From Chloroflexota bacterium (lineage in GTDB: Bacteria; Chloroflexota; Dehalococcoidia; Lucifugimonadales; Lucifugimonadaceae): a DNA stretch of 43,069 nucleotides. Both the position numbers and the translations under genes were made by a program. Positions 1 through 8,290 of this stretch are shown piece after piece. The notes under the pieces were generated by a model, which ran no database searches, was not told the origin of the DNA, and worked only from the letters and a program-made list of their open reading frames with translations. Position 1 is the first letter of the stretch. Every line of letters starts with the position of its first letter. The stretch spans positions 39,116 through 82,184 of the forward strand of contig PAXI01000012.1 of the NCBI GenBank assembly GCA_002714425.1, in the 5' to 3' direction.

Positions 1-11
1 TGTAAATTTTC

Positions 12-29
12 CATAACTTATATGTTATG
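12..29. promoter_or_regulatory. Inverted repeat upstream of pstB, possible operator
   Basis: CATAAC and GTTATG are perfect 6-base inverted arms around a 6-base centre. The right arm runs into TATGAT, a plausible -10 hexamer. It lies about 110 bases before pstB, in a stretch (1-140) where I see no gene. It could be a regulator site for pstB-phoU, or belong to the 3' end of whatever lies upstream. No known Pho-box consensus is clearly matched. Confidence 0.25.
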
Positions 30-140
30 ATAAAGTCTACATATGAATCAAGAAACTAATTGATAGAGTTTTAATAAAAATTTAATTTTTTAGATATAAA
101 ATTACTTCTAGAGAAATAAAATAAAAGCGAAATGAAATAA

Positions 141-974
141 ATGGGAAAAATTGATAATGCAACCATAGCTTCATCAGGAAGCAATGAAAATATAATTAAA
201 TTTGATGTGTCAAATAATATTCTTCAGTGCGAGAACCTATCAGTAAATTATGGCGAAGTTGCTGCAATTGAAAACGTAAGTATGGGTATCCCAAAAAATA
301 GCATCGTATCACTTATTGGACCTTCAGGTTGCGGGAAAAGCACCCTTTTGAGATGCTTCAATCGGATGAATGATCTTATACCTCAAGCTAGTGTAAAAGG
401 TAGTGTGAGGTTTTTTCAAAATGAAATCTATTCTGATAATGTTGATCCAACTGAAATACGATTTAGAATAGGTATGGTTTTTCAAAGGCCAAATCCTTTT
501 CCAAAAAGCATATACGAGAATATAGCGTTTGGTCCTAAAATTAATGGGTTAACAGATAATTTAGATGAAGTAGTTGAAAGTTCATTAAGAAGAGCTGCAG
601 TTTGGGATGAAGTAAAGGATAGGCTTAATGAAAGCGCATTAAGTATTTCCGGTGGTCAACAGCAAAGAATTTGTATAGCTAGGGCATTAGCAGTTAATCC
701 TGAAGTAATACTAATGGATGAGCCAGCATCAGCACTTGACCCAATATCGACACAATCTATAGAAGATTTGATAGTAGAGTTATCCTCTGAAGTTACTATT
801 CTTATTGTTACACATAATATGCAACAGGCTACAAGAATTTCAGATTATGCTGCTTTTATGCTTGCAGGAGAAGAAAGAATTGGAAGACTTATAGAATATG
901 GCACAAATGAACAGGTATTTGGGAATCCTAAGGATAGTAGAACTGAAGCTTATGTTACAGGAAGAATAGGTTGA
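141..974 (+). CDS. pstB: Phosphate ABC transporter ATP-binding protein PstB
   Basis: Cytoplasmic ATPase that powers high-affinity phosphate uptake by the PstSCAB complex. The 277-residue protein shows Walker [10 protein letters not shown] at about residues 60-68, the ABC signature SISGGQQQR at about 168-176, and Walker B with D-loop ([11 protein letters not shown]) at about 190-200. The Q-loop segment [16 protein letters not shown] is typical of PstB rather than of other ABC ATPases. The first 25 or so residues are a non-conserved extension, usual in this family. The stop codon overlaps the region of the phoU start, so the two are co-transcribed. pstS, pstC and pstA are not in view and would be expected to the left of the window edge. 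Identification is secure. Confidence 0.95.
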   Translation: MGKIDNATIASSGSNENIIKFDVSNNILQCENLSVNYGEVAAIENVSMGIPKNSIVSLIGPSGCGKSTLLRCFNRMNDLIPQASVKGSVRFFQNEIYSDNVDPTEIRFRIGMVFQRPNPFPKSIYENIAFGPKINGLTDNLDEVVESSLRRAAVWDEVKDRLNESALSISGGQQQRICIARALAVNPEVILMDEPASALDPISTQSIEDLIVELSSEVTILIVTHNMQQATRISDYAAFMLAGEERIGRLIEYGTNEQVFGNPKDSRTEAYVTGRIG

Positions 975-976
975 AT

Positions 977-1660
977 ATGGATCAAAACAATGATTTAAAT
1001 GTTGCACGTCAAGGATTCGAGGCAAGTCTAAACAAACTACAATCGGATATTTTGCTTCTAGGTGACTTAGTAATTCAAGCCATCAATAAATCTATACATT
1101 CTCTAAAGACAAGAAACATCGAAAAATCTCAAGAAGTTATAAAAGATGATGATAAAATCGATGATTTAGAAACAGAAATACAAGTTTTATGCGTAGAACT
1201 AATAAGAAAAGAAGCTCCACTTGCCTCAGATCTCAGAAGAATAGTGTCTGCGCTACAAATAGTAGATGAACTTGAAAGAATTGGTGATTATGCTGAAGGT
1301 ATAGCAAAGATAAGTGTAACTATGGGAAAATTAGTCCCGATAAATGAATTAGTACTTATACCAAAAATGGCAGAAAGTTCAGTAAATATGCTATCTAAGT
1401 CTTTAGAATCTTACACGCTAAGAGATTTCTCAATCTGCAGTAGTATACTTGAAGAACTAAGATCTAAGGATAAAGAAATTAATGCTATGCATAAACAGGT
1501 TCAAAGTGAATTGTTAAACACCATTAAGTCTGACTCATCCAAAGGAGGAGAGCAAGCTACATATTTGATGTGGGCTGCTCATAACCTTGAAAGAATAGCA
1601 GATCGTTCAAAAAATATTGCTGAGAGATCGCTTTTTCAGGTAACTGGAGAAATAAGTTAA
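977..1660 (+). CDS. phoU: Phosphate signalling regulator PhoU
   Basis: PhoU links the Pst transporter to the phosphate-sensing two-component system and represses phosphate uptake when phosphate is plentiful. The protein (227 residues) consists of two helical PhoU repeats, each with the acidic/basic signature typical of metal-binding PhoU bundles: about residues 75-105 (RKEAPLASDLRRIVSALQIV then ELERIGDYAEGIAK) and about 175-215 (NLERIADRSKNIAE). A TTG at 971 would also open the frame, but AGG at 968-970 is then directly adjacent; ATG 977 has that AGG six bases upstream and is preferred. It directly follows pstB. Its TAA stop shares TTAA (1657-1660) with the stop of the convergent gene. Confidence 0.93.
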   Translation: MDQNNDLNVARQGFEASLNKLQSDILLLGDLVIQAINKSIHSLKTRNIEKSQEVIKDDDKIDDLETEIQVLCVELIRKEAPLASDLRRIVSALQIVDELERIGDYAEGIAKISVTMGKLVPINELVLIPKMAESSVNMLSKSLESYTLRDFSICSSILEELRSKDKEINAMHKQVQSELLNTIKSDSSKGGEQATYLMWAAHNLERIADRSKNIAERSLFQVTGEIS

Positions 1661-2022
1661 GCGTTTATTGGCGGGAATGGTTTTCTCGGTTTGATAATTA
1701 CTTTCGCAATATTTTTAGTATCAATCAATTTATAATTCGTATTTTTCTTATTTAAACCTGTATCAATAATTCTACGAACTGTTCTAGTACTGAGATTAAA
1801 CATATTAGAAATTTCTCTAATTGAAAATCCTTCATTTATTTTTAAATTAATTCTTTTATTTCTATCAATAATTTTATTTTTTTTATCATCATATTTACAT
1901 TGCGAAAATTTACAATTAAGACATGATGGAGAAATATCACAACCATCATCAACATAATTATGATTATCTGGAAGAGCATGCAAACGGCTAACAGGATAAT
2001 ATTTTTGTTTTTTTAATAACAT
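1657..2022 (-). CDS. Cys-cluster helix-turn-helix protein under LexA control
   Basis: A 121-residue basic protein of unknown role. Near the N terminus four cysteines (about 28, 34, 37, 42; pattern C-x6-C-x2-C-x4-C) follow a DDG and probably bind zinc or another metal. After a charged linker comes a helix-turn-helix (about 66-87: FSIREISNMFNLSTRTVRRII), like sigma-70 region 4 or resolvase-type HTHs. I recall similar DDGC...C..C....CxYD proteins from Chloroflexota and phages, without an assigned function. The frame can open at TTG 2031, but a TATAAT at 2036-2031 (minus strand) places the transcription start next to ATG 2022, so that ATG is chosen. A perfect LexA box overlaps the promoter, so the gene is predicted to be induced by DNA damage. 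It converges on phoU. Confidence 0.72.
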   Translation of the reverse strand: MLLKKQKYYPVSRLHALPDNHNYVDDGCDISPSCLNCKFSQCKYDDKKNKIIDRNKRINLKINEGFSIREISNMFNLSTRTVRRIIDTGLNKKNTNYKLIDTKNIAKVIIKPRKPFPPINA

Positions 2023-2030
2023 ATAAAACA

Positions 2031-2060
2031 ATTATAGAACAGATGTTCTAAACATTTCAA
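2031..2060 (-). promoter_or_regulatory. Promoter of the Cys-cluster HTH gene
   Basis: On the minus strand, TTGAAA (2060-2055) and TATAAT (2036-2031) are separated by 18 bases. This is a near-consensus sigma-70 promoter. Transcription should start at about 2024, within two or so bases of ATG 2022, leaving no room for a ribosome binding site. Confidence 0.7.
2035..2050. promoter_or_regulatory. LexA operator (SOS box)
   Basis: TAGAACAGATGTTCTA matches GAAC-N4-GTTC, the LexA box known from Gram-positive bacteria, with six-base perfect arms. It covers the spacer and first bases of the -10 box of the minus-strand promoter, so bound LexA would block that promoter. It is also about 115 bases upstream of the divergent alcohol dehydrogenase, too far to be an obvious operator for it. 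The same arm sequence recurs in front of lexA at 17591. Confidence 0.8.
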
Positions 2061-2121
2061 GTAATTTACTAAATTTTCTCAAATAAACCATTCTTCAAAT
2101 ATATATTTATAAATGCTAGAC

Positions 2122-2137
2122 TAAATCTAAAGATTTA
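2122..2137. promoter_or_regulatory. Inverted repeat upstream of alcohol dehydrogenase
   Basis: TAAATC-TAAA-GATTTA forms perfect six-base arms with a four-base centre, located where the -35 region of the 2166 gene would be (candidate -10 TACAAT at 2148-2153, twelve bases before ATG). It could be an operator or chance in AT-rich DNA. Confidence 0.25.
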
Positions 2138-2165
2138 TTATGCTTAATACAATGGATAAAATGTT

Positions 2166-3215
2166 ATGAAAAGTAAAGCTGCTATACATATTGAATATAA
2201 AAAAAAACTAATTGTTGATGAAATCAGCATCCCAAGTCCAAGTGATGATCAAGTGATTATAAAGTTATTCTCAAGCGGTGTATGTCATTCTCAATTACAC
2301 CAAATGAATAATATTGAAACCCAAACACCTACCTTATTAGGTCATGAAGGATTCGGTATAGTGTCTCATGTTGGCAAATCAGTTAGTCATCTCAAGGAAG
2401 GAGATGCAGCTATAGTTACATGGGTTCCAAGAGAACCTATGTCAGGGCGATGGTTCCCTCCTCCCGGTGGCGCGACGTGGAATGGGAAAAAACTAAGTGG
2501 TGCCACAGCAACATGGTCTGAGGATACAATCGTATGGGGTGGGTATGCAGTAAAAGTAACTGATAATGCACCAAAAGACGTTACATCAATAGTTGGATGC
2601 GCAGTCTTAACTGGAGCTGGAGCTGTGACACATACAGCAAAAGTACGACCCGAGGAATCGGTCGCAGTTTTTGGAGTTGGAGGAGTTGGGATTTCTGCTA
2701 TTCAGATGGCTTCTATACTGGAAGCATATCCAATTATTGCTGTAGATTTAGATGATTCTAAATTAGATTTTGCAAAACAATTTGGAGCAACCCATGGAAT
2801 AAATGCAAAAAAAGAGGACCCTGTAAAAAAAATAATTGAAATTACTAAAGGTGGTGCTGATTATTGCTTTGATGCAATAGGATTAAAAATTACAAATGAA
2901 CAAATACTACCTGCAACCCGTGGTGGTGGGTCTGGTGCAGAAAATATTGGAGGAATGGCGGTATTAATAGGGATGCCTGGTAAAGAAATGACTGTTGATC
3001 CAGGACATTTTATGTACCATCAAAGACAATATAGAGGATCATTAGGGGCAACTTATCCAGATAAAGATTTTAATATGTACCTAAGATTAAATAAAGAAGG
3101 AAAGTTTCCTCTTGATAAACTTGTAACAAAAAGATACAAACTGGATGAGATTAATAATGCATGTGAAGATTTACATAATGGAAAAATTTTTGGTAGAGCA
3201 ATACTAGAGTACTAG
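2166..3215 (+). CDS. Zinc-dependent alcohol dehydrogenase (class III-like MDR)
   Basis: NAD-dependent medium-chain dehydrogenase/reductase, 349 residues. Catalytic zinc ligands are present: Cys40 (SGVCHS), His60-Glu61 (GHEGFG) and Cys145. The nucleotide-binding Rossmann motif is GVGGVG at about 170-175, and Asp after the second strand (AVDLDD) favours NAD over NADP. The four-cysteine structural-zinc loop normal in this family is absent; residues about 85-125 instead form a Trp/Gly/Pro-rich stretch. The substrate cannot be told from sequence; aryl or alkyl alcohols and hydroxymethyl-thiol adducts are all known in related enzymes. It stands alone on the plus strand. Its stop TAG shares CTAG (3212-3215) with the stop of the convergent Gfo/Idh/MocA gene. 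Confidence 0.85.
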   Translation: MKSKAAIHIEYKKKLIVDEISIPSPSDDQVIIKLFSSGVCHSQLHQMNNIETQTPTLLGHEGFGIVSHVGKSVSHLKEGDAAIVTWVPREPMSGRWFPPPGGATWNGKKLSGATATWSEDTIVWGGYAVKVTDNAPKDVTSIVGCAVLTGAGAVTHTAKVRPEESVAVFGVGGVGISAIQMASILEAYPIIAVDLDDSKLDFAKQFGATHGINAKKEDPVKKIIEITKGGADYCFDAIGLKITNEQILPATRGGGSGAENIGGMAVLIGMPGKEMTVDPGHFMYHQRQYRGSLGATYPDKDFNMYLRLNKEGKFPLDKLVTKRYKLDEINNACEDLHNGKIFGRAILEY

Positions 3216-4483
3216 ACTAAGTATTTTTCGTTTATTTCTCTTTGATAAATATCTTCTTTTCCAGAAATCACATCTTCAAGTTTGATCAATTTCCCCTTTA
3301 GACCCGATTCAATTAAACCATAGGCTAATCCTAGAGCTTCTATACCCTCATCGAAACCAACTTCAGGTTTTTTATTGTTAATAATTGATCTATAAAAATC
3401 TAAATATTGAAAGGCTAAAATTTTTGCATCTACAAGATGAAAGTCATGGCTATAATTTGATAATTTATCAACACCGTCCCATATTTTTGATGTATCATCG
3501 TCTAAACTAAAATTGGGGACTAATTCAAACAATTTATCACCACTTATTTCTTTGCCATTAGAAAAAACTATCTTCGGAGATTTTCCAGACCTACTTGAAG
3601 ATCTATACAAAGTACCCTCGCTTCCAGTTATTGTACTTATCCCTAAATTTTGACCATGAGATGTATCAGAAAAAGAAATTTGACCTATGGCTCCTGAATT
3701 AAATCTTAATACACCAAAAGCTGAATCAACAGCATCTTGAACTATTTTATCTCCTTCCTTGTTGTTTTCCTTTCTGTGTGAATACATATGGGATAAAACT
3801 GGTGCGACATCCTCCATTTTTCTTAGTATTCGTTCTTTTTCAAAAATTGAAACTTGAGCAAAAATTGTTTCTACATTACCTAATAAATATAAAAGCATGT
3901 CTGCATTGTGTACTCCTGCATCAAGAACATTACCTCCAGCTTGATACTTTTTTGATCTCCAAACAGTACTATGCATTACAGACTTATTTGAGCTAGAAAG
4001 ATTTAAGTCAAGAGTGAAATAAATATCACCAATTTTATTTGAGTCAATCAATGCCTTTGTAAGCCTGTTAATAGGATCTCTTCTATAATTTTCTGCAACA
4101 GATAATACTTTTTTGGTAATAACAGAAATATTTTTCATTTTATTTGCAGCTTTAATTGTTATGGCAATTGGTTTTTCTGTAATTACGTGAAGTCCATTTT
4201 GCATTGCATCGATAGCAATCACATGATGCATAGGTGTACTAGTTGCAATATCCACAGCATCTAAGTTTTTTAGAGAGTATATTTTTTCTATATCGGTTAT
4301 TACATCTGGTCTCTTACCTTCAGTATTATATATATAATCAGCAACCGACTCTGCAACAGATTCATGAATATCACAAACAGCTACAATATTTAAATCAGAA
4401 AAATATTTTTTAAGTTCCAGATAGCCATTAGCATGCCTTTTCCCCATACCTCCAGCTCCAATTAATGCCATATTAATTGTCAT
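3212..4483 (-). CDS. Gfo/Idh/MocA-family oxidoreductase
   Basis: NAD(P)-dependent dehydrogenase of the glucose-fructose oxidoreductase / inositol dehydrogenase / MocA family, 423 residues. The N-terminal Rossmann fold starts with LIGAGGMGKRH at about 7-17, and the family's EKP motif (HVITEKPIAIT) lies near residue 97. The C-terminal alpha/beta domain carries the AGGNVLDAGVHNADML segment that usually supplies catalytic Asp/His. AGGAAG sits four bases before the ATG. It follows the ketopantoate-reductase-like gene by eight bases and is surely co-transcribed with it. The substrate is probably a sugar, polyol or sugar acid but cannot be specified. Confidence 0.85.
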   Translation of the reverse strand: MTINMALIGAGGMGKRHANGYLELKKYFSDLNIVAVCDIHESVAESVADYIYNTEGKRPDVITDIEKIYSLKNLDAVDIATSTPMHHVIAIDAMQNGLHVITEKPIAITIKAANKMKNISVITKKVLSVAENYRRDPINRLTKALIDSNKIGDIYFTLDLNLSSSNKSVMHSTVWRSKKYQAGGNVLDAGVHNADMLLYLLGNVETIFAQVSIFEKERILRKMEDVAPVLSHMYSHRKENNKEGDKIVQDAVDSAFGVLRFNSGAIGQISFSDTSHGQNLGISTITGSEGTLYRSSSRSGKSPKIVFSNGKEISGDKLFELVPNFSLDDDTSKIWDGVDKLSNYSHDFHLVDAKILAFQYLDFYRSIINNKKPEVGFDEGIEALGLAYGLIESGLKGKLIKLEDVISGKEDIYQREINEKYLV

Positions 4484-4491
4484 AATTCTTC

Positions 4492-5523
4492 CTAAATATT
4501 CAGCATTTTAATTAGAGGTTCTAAATGTTTTTTATCACTATTAAAATTAATTCCTAAACCCTTAATTATTTCAACGATTTTGTCATTAAATGGTGTTTCA
4601 ATTCCAACTTTTTTACCCATCTTAGATACATATCCATTGAGAAAATCAATCTCATTCCTTCTTCCTTTCTTAACATCTTGAGCAAATGAAGGATAACCTA
4701 AAGAGCCGGCTCTTTTTCCAGATTCTGCTAATGAGTTTTCCAATTCTTCTACATTTTTTCCATCAGCAGCATCGATTAATGCTTCAGGTGAAACACCTCC
4801 AACAGAATATATATTATGACCTAATGCTTTAGCAACTTTTGCTACTTCTGATCCTAGTTGTATCCCAATTTTTCTAGGATATAACTCAGTTCTAACTTCT
4901 GCTGTTCCATATCCACTCAAACCAGCCAAAGCGTTAGCCATACAATTAGTAATTAGCTTTGACCATCTTTCTCCCCAAAGATCATTTGATAACTCTGTTT
5001 TCCCAACAAAATTCATTATTTCTACCAATTTTTTAGCTCTAATTGTTGTGGAGCCATCCTGTTCAGCTATCTTAAATGCAGGGGAATTATTATCTGTTCT
5101 AATTGCAATGCCAGGCTCATATGCAGCCGCACCTATAGTTATAATACACCCCAAAGACCTCTTAGCCCCAACTATATTAGCCATTCTTTCATCATTGACA
5201 CCATTTTGAAAATTAACAAAAAAGCCCTCATTTTTTTCTATATAATTTTTCATCATCATAGATACCCACTCAGTGTCATATGATTTGACAGCTATAAAAA
5301 TCATATCAAAAGCAATCTCTTGATTTTGTAATTCGCTTATGTGTATAACTTTCGGCTTGGATAAATGTTCACCATCTCTTGTTTTTACTATAAGTCCATC
5401 TTTTTTAATTTTTTCTAAATGCTCATGCCACTGATCAACCAAAGTTATATCATATCCACTTTTTGATAGCATTCCACCAACTACACCGCCTATACCACCA
5501 GCGCCTGCAATAGCTATTCTCAT
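4492..5523 (-). CDS. Ketopantoate reductase (PanE/ApbA) family protein
   Basis: 343-residue 2-dehydropantoate 2-reductase family enzyme, which would reduce a 2-oxo acid with NADPH. The N-terminal dinucleotide motif is AGAGGIGGVVGG. The conserved QNG motif follows (NFQNGVND). The C-terminal domain has the family's catalytic Lys and Asn within WSKLITNCMANALAGL. GGAG lies six bases before ATG 5523. Next to a Gfo/Idh/MocA dehydrogenase rather than panB or panC, it is more likely a catabolic relative than the pantothenate-pathway enzyme, so no gene symbol is given. Confidence 0.8.
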   Translation of the reverse strand: MRIAIAGAGGIGGVVGGMLSKSGYDITLVDQWHEHLEKIKKDGLIVKTRDGEHLSKPKVIHISELQNQEIAFDMIFIAVKSYDTEWVSMMMKNYIEKNEGFFVNFQNGVNDERMANIVGAKRSLGCIITIGAAAYEPGIAIRTDNNSPAFKIAEQDGSTTIRAKKLVEIMNFVGKTELSNDLWGERWSKLITNCMANALAGLSGYGTAEVRTELYPRKIGIQLGSEVAKVAKALGHNIYSVGGVSPEALIDAADGKNVEELENSLAESGKRAGSLGYPSFAQDVKKGRRNEIDFLNGYVSKMGKKVGIETPFNDKIVEIIKGLGINFNSDKKHLEPLIKMLNI

Positions 5524-5586
5524 TAGTTACTCCATATCATTTCCTATTTAGTATGAATTTTAGTATATACTCGGAATTTAAAAAGT

Positions 5587-6060
5587 CTATCCTCTTTTAA
5601 TTTTTTTTATCTGATATTTAATTTTTCTTTTTCTATTATTTCTATTTTTTGCTACTAAGGCTTCAATAGTTTTGATACCCTCTTCTGAAATCCTTACCCT
5701 ACCAATTGTTGTTATATCAGCCAATCCTTTCTTAGAAAGAAATGCTAGTTTTGCACTAGCCGTAGTAATATGAATAGTCTTGTACCACTTTGATAGCATT
5801 ATGTAACAAATTTCCATCGCAGACAACGAATCTGTTGAAGTCGCAAGAACAAATAAAACTCTATCAGTAGCATTATTCAATTTAGCGAAATCTGAAATGT
5901 TAAATAGCGTTCTTCTTGAATCCCATATTGAAATAATCCATTTTTTTTCAGAATCTGATAGTTTTTCCCATAATAACTTTCTTTTTTGCTCAAGATTATA
6001 AGACTGTCCTTTCCTATGAGGAATATATGATAATGATATTTGGTGGTTTAGTATTGCCAT
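5587..6060 (-). CDS. Hypothetical protein with probable winged-helix end
   Basis: 157 residues; I do not recognise the family. Residues about 95-135 (MEICYIMLSKWYKT then ASAKLAFLSKKGLADI and RVRISEEGIKTIEAL) read like a winged-helix DNA-binding domain with a wing and recognition helix. The C terminus (about 138-157) is very rich in Lys and Arg. It is the first gene of a probable minus-strand operon, 63 bases before the PanE-like gene, so it could regulate that pair. No Shine-Dalgarno sequence is evident. Alternative: an unrelated small nucleic-acid-binding protein. Confidence 0.55.
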   Translation of the reverse strand: MAILNHQISLSYIPHRKGQSYNLEQKRKLLWEKLSDSEKKWIISIWDSRRTLFNISDFAKLNNATDRVLFVLATSTDSLSAMEICYIMLSKWYKTIHITTASAKLAFLSKKGLADITTIGRVRISEEGIKTIEALVAKNRNNRKRKIKYQIKKIKRG

Positions 6061-6123
6061 ATCTAAAGTATAAAAAATAAATTAAAATAAATCTAAAACT
6101 AAATTAAACAACTTGATAGATTT

Positions 6124-7077
6124 ATGAGTATAAACAAAAAAATAATTGCCGTGGATATAGGTGGCAGTAATATTAGAGTTGCTATAACAAATCCTGATGG
6201 AAAAATCTTTAAGAAAATATCTTTCGAGAATGATGGGAACAAAGACATATCAATTGCGACTGAAAAGATATTATACAATATTTTAAATATCAAAGAAAAA
6301 AACAATATACTAGGTATTGGGATATCCTCTGCTGGTCCAATTGATCCAAATACAGGAACATATAATCATTCGCCTAACCTTAGTTCTTGGCATGGAAAAT
6401 CGATGAAAAAAACTTTAGAACAAGTAACTAATCTTCCAGTTTTTTTTGGTCATGACGCGACCTTAGCTGCACTTGCAGAAGTTACGCATGGTGAATTTAA
6501 AAATTCAGAAAACTTAATTTATATAACTATAAGTACAGGTATCGGTGGCGGAATTATAGCAAATAATAAGATGATTACTGGAAAAAGTGGATCTATAGAG
6601 TTGGGACACATGATTGTTAACCCTGGAGGAGAAAAATGCAATATTGGGTGTGTTGGCTGCCTAGAAGGATGTGCATCAGGTCCAGCTATAGTTAATATTA
6701 CAAAAAAACTTTATGACAATTACAGCGATGAAGACGCCCTAAAAAAAATGACTAATTTAGATAAAAAAAATCTAACTACAAAAATAATTTTTGATGCTGA
6801 AAAAATGGGTAGTGATCTAAGTAGAAAAATTGTACAAGATACATTAAAACATATTTCTACTGGAATTATAAATTTATTAAATATTTTTGATCCTGAAGTG
6901 ATAATTCTAGGTGGTGGTGTAATAAATAGCCTTAGTAGTTACTGGTCAGAATTACAAAACATGTCTAATAAGAGAGCTTTACCGGGACATAGAAAAACCC
7001 CGATTAAAATTACATCATTAGAAGAGGATGTTTGCCTTTTGGGTGCAAGTGTTTTAGTTACCAAAGAGACGACTTAA
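6124..7077 (+). CDS. ROK-family sugar kinase (probable glucokinase)
   Basis: 317-residue cytoplasmic kinase of the ROK family, expected to phosphorylate glucose or a related hexose with ATP. Visible motifs: ATP-binding VDIGGSNIRVA at about 10-20; AGPIDPNTG; the catalytic-Asp segment GHDATLAALAE; the glycine-rich STGIGGGI; and the ROK zinc motif (GHMIVNPGG followed by CNIGCVGCLEGC). The catalytic segment has His where most members have Asn just before Asp. It is a single gene, divergent from the 6060 gene and abutting the stop of the HEAT-repeat gene. N-acetylmannosamine or other hexose kinase activity is possible. Confidence 0.82.
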   Translation: MSINKKIIAVDIGGSNIRVAITNPDGKIFKKISFENDGNKDISIATEKILYNILNIKEKNNILGIGISSAGPIDPNTGTYNHSPNLSSWHGKSMKKTLEQVTNLPVFFGHDATLAALAEVTHGEFKNSENLIYITISTGIGGGIIANNKMITGKSGSIELGHMIVNPGGEKCNIGCVGCLEGCASGPAIVNITKKLYDNYSDEDALKKMTNLDKKNLTTKIIFDAEKMGSDLSRKIVQDTLKHISTGIINLLNIFDPEVIILGGGVINSLSSYWSELQNMSNKRALPGHRKTPIKITSLEEDVCLLGASVLVTKETT

Positions 7078-8226
7078 TTATTCTTCATCATAATCGAATA
7101 AATCTTCTGGCAATAAGTCTATATCAAAGGGATCACCTCTATCCAACCCAAGTTCTTCTGCTTCTTCAGTTATACCCGTACCAAAATCATTACTCTCGCT
7201 AAAGGCCGTATTGATCTCATCAAAATTGATTTCTAGAGGGTCATAACCTTCTAAATCTATGCCTGGCTGAATATCCGAAGAGCCATACAAATTTTGCGCC
7301 ATCTCTGGTGTAACGACAAGATCCAGATTTTGCTCTTCTTTAATAATTTTAATAGATAATTTTGATTGTTCAACAACTAAAGGTTCAGGACTAAGTAAAG
7401 ACTGCTCTAGAAGTTTCAAGGCCTTTTCACCACCTATACTTTGTATAGAAATTATAGCTGACAATTGCACATCCAAGTCTTCATCTTCTAGCAATTTTTC
7501 TAGGTGGAATAATTCACTTTCTGTACCAATAATTCCTAAAGACGTTGATGCCTCGCATCTTATTTTTGAGTCTTCATGACTTAAATCTTCAACAATATAA
7601 TTCATCCATTTTGTATCTCCAGATAAGCCCATACAAATAACAGACGATTTTTTCGAGTAAAATTCAGCAGAATTCCATGCAGATAAAATATATTCATCAA
7701 CAGCCTCATGATTAAAAATGGATACAGATTCAAGTGCATTCATTCTTATACTATTAGGCTCGCTAATATTAGAAATTATTCCAAATAAAGAATCAAAAAT
7801 AAGTTTAGAATCACTAATAATTAATTTTTTTTCAAAAGCCATTATAGAAAAGCCAGACAATGCTTTAGCAGCTTTACCTCTAAGTTCTATTGATTCCCCT
7901 TCAAGCATTTCTTTTACAAAAATCTTAATTAGTTTTCTATCCTCGGATTCAATCAATCCTTCCAAACATGATATTTTAATTTTATCATTTGGATAACTCA
8001 AAAATTTCTTAAAAATTGATTCGTATTCTAAGTATGATTCTTGATCATTAATTTGAACTAATTTATTAATTATTTCTAATATTTCAAGTAAGGGAAACTT
8101 AGAAATATATTCAAAGAAATTTGAAGCCTCATCATCACTTAAGTTTGTAAGACTTTCCAAATCTTTGTACTTTATTTCATTGAAATTTTTATTTAGTAAA
8201 TTTTCAAGAGATATATTTTTTGACAT
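7078..8226 (-). CDS. HEAT-repeat protein with acidic C-terminal tail
   Basis: 382 residues, cytoplasmic, no signal peptide. Residues about 60-300 are repeated helical pairs of about 30 residues with the HEAT/PBS-lyase-like pattern (LRGKAAKALSGF, IRCEASTSLGIIG, VQLSAIISIQSIGG). Such repeats act as protein-protein docking surfaces. The last 80 or so residues are strikingly acidic, low in Lys and Arg, and end in DLLPEDLFDYDEE, so they are probably disordered. Partners are unknown. It is divergent from folC with 64 bases between the starts. The specific function is not recognised. Confidence 0.7.
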   Translation of the reverse strand: MSKNISLENLLNKNFNEIKYKDLESLTNLSDDEASNFFEYISKFPLLEILEIINKLVQINDQESYLEYESIFKKFLSYPNDKIKISCLEGLIESEDRKLIKIFVKEMLEGESIELRGKAAKALSGFSIMAFEKKLIISDSKLIFDSLFGIISNISEPNSIRMNALESVSIFNHEAVDEYILSAWNSAEFYSKKSSVICMGLSGDTKWMNYIVEDLSHEDSKIRCEASTSLGIIGTESELFHLEKLLEDEDLDVQLSAIISIQSIGGEKALKLLEQSLLSPEPLVVEQSKLSIKIIKEEQNLDLVVTPEMAQNLYGSSDIQPGIDLEGYDPLEINFDEINTAFSESNDFGTGITEEAEELGLDRGDPFDIDLLPEDLFDYDEE

Positions 8227-8290
8227 GGTTCACTTATCTAACAGGTAATAATATAATTATAGACAAATAAAATAATATTGGCATTAGTAA

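Noticed and set aside
1-140. Possible 3' end of pstA before pstB
   Set aside because: I found no convincing open frame with PstA-like residues in these bases; only the inverted repeat is reported.
8251-8262. TATAATTATA between the HEAT-repeat gene and folC as a bidirectional promoter
   Set aside because: The -10-to-start distance is long for both genes and no -35 boxes are convincing; insufficient to annotate.
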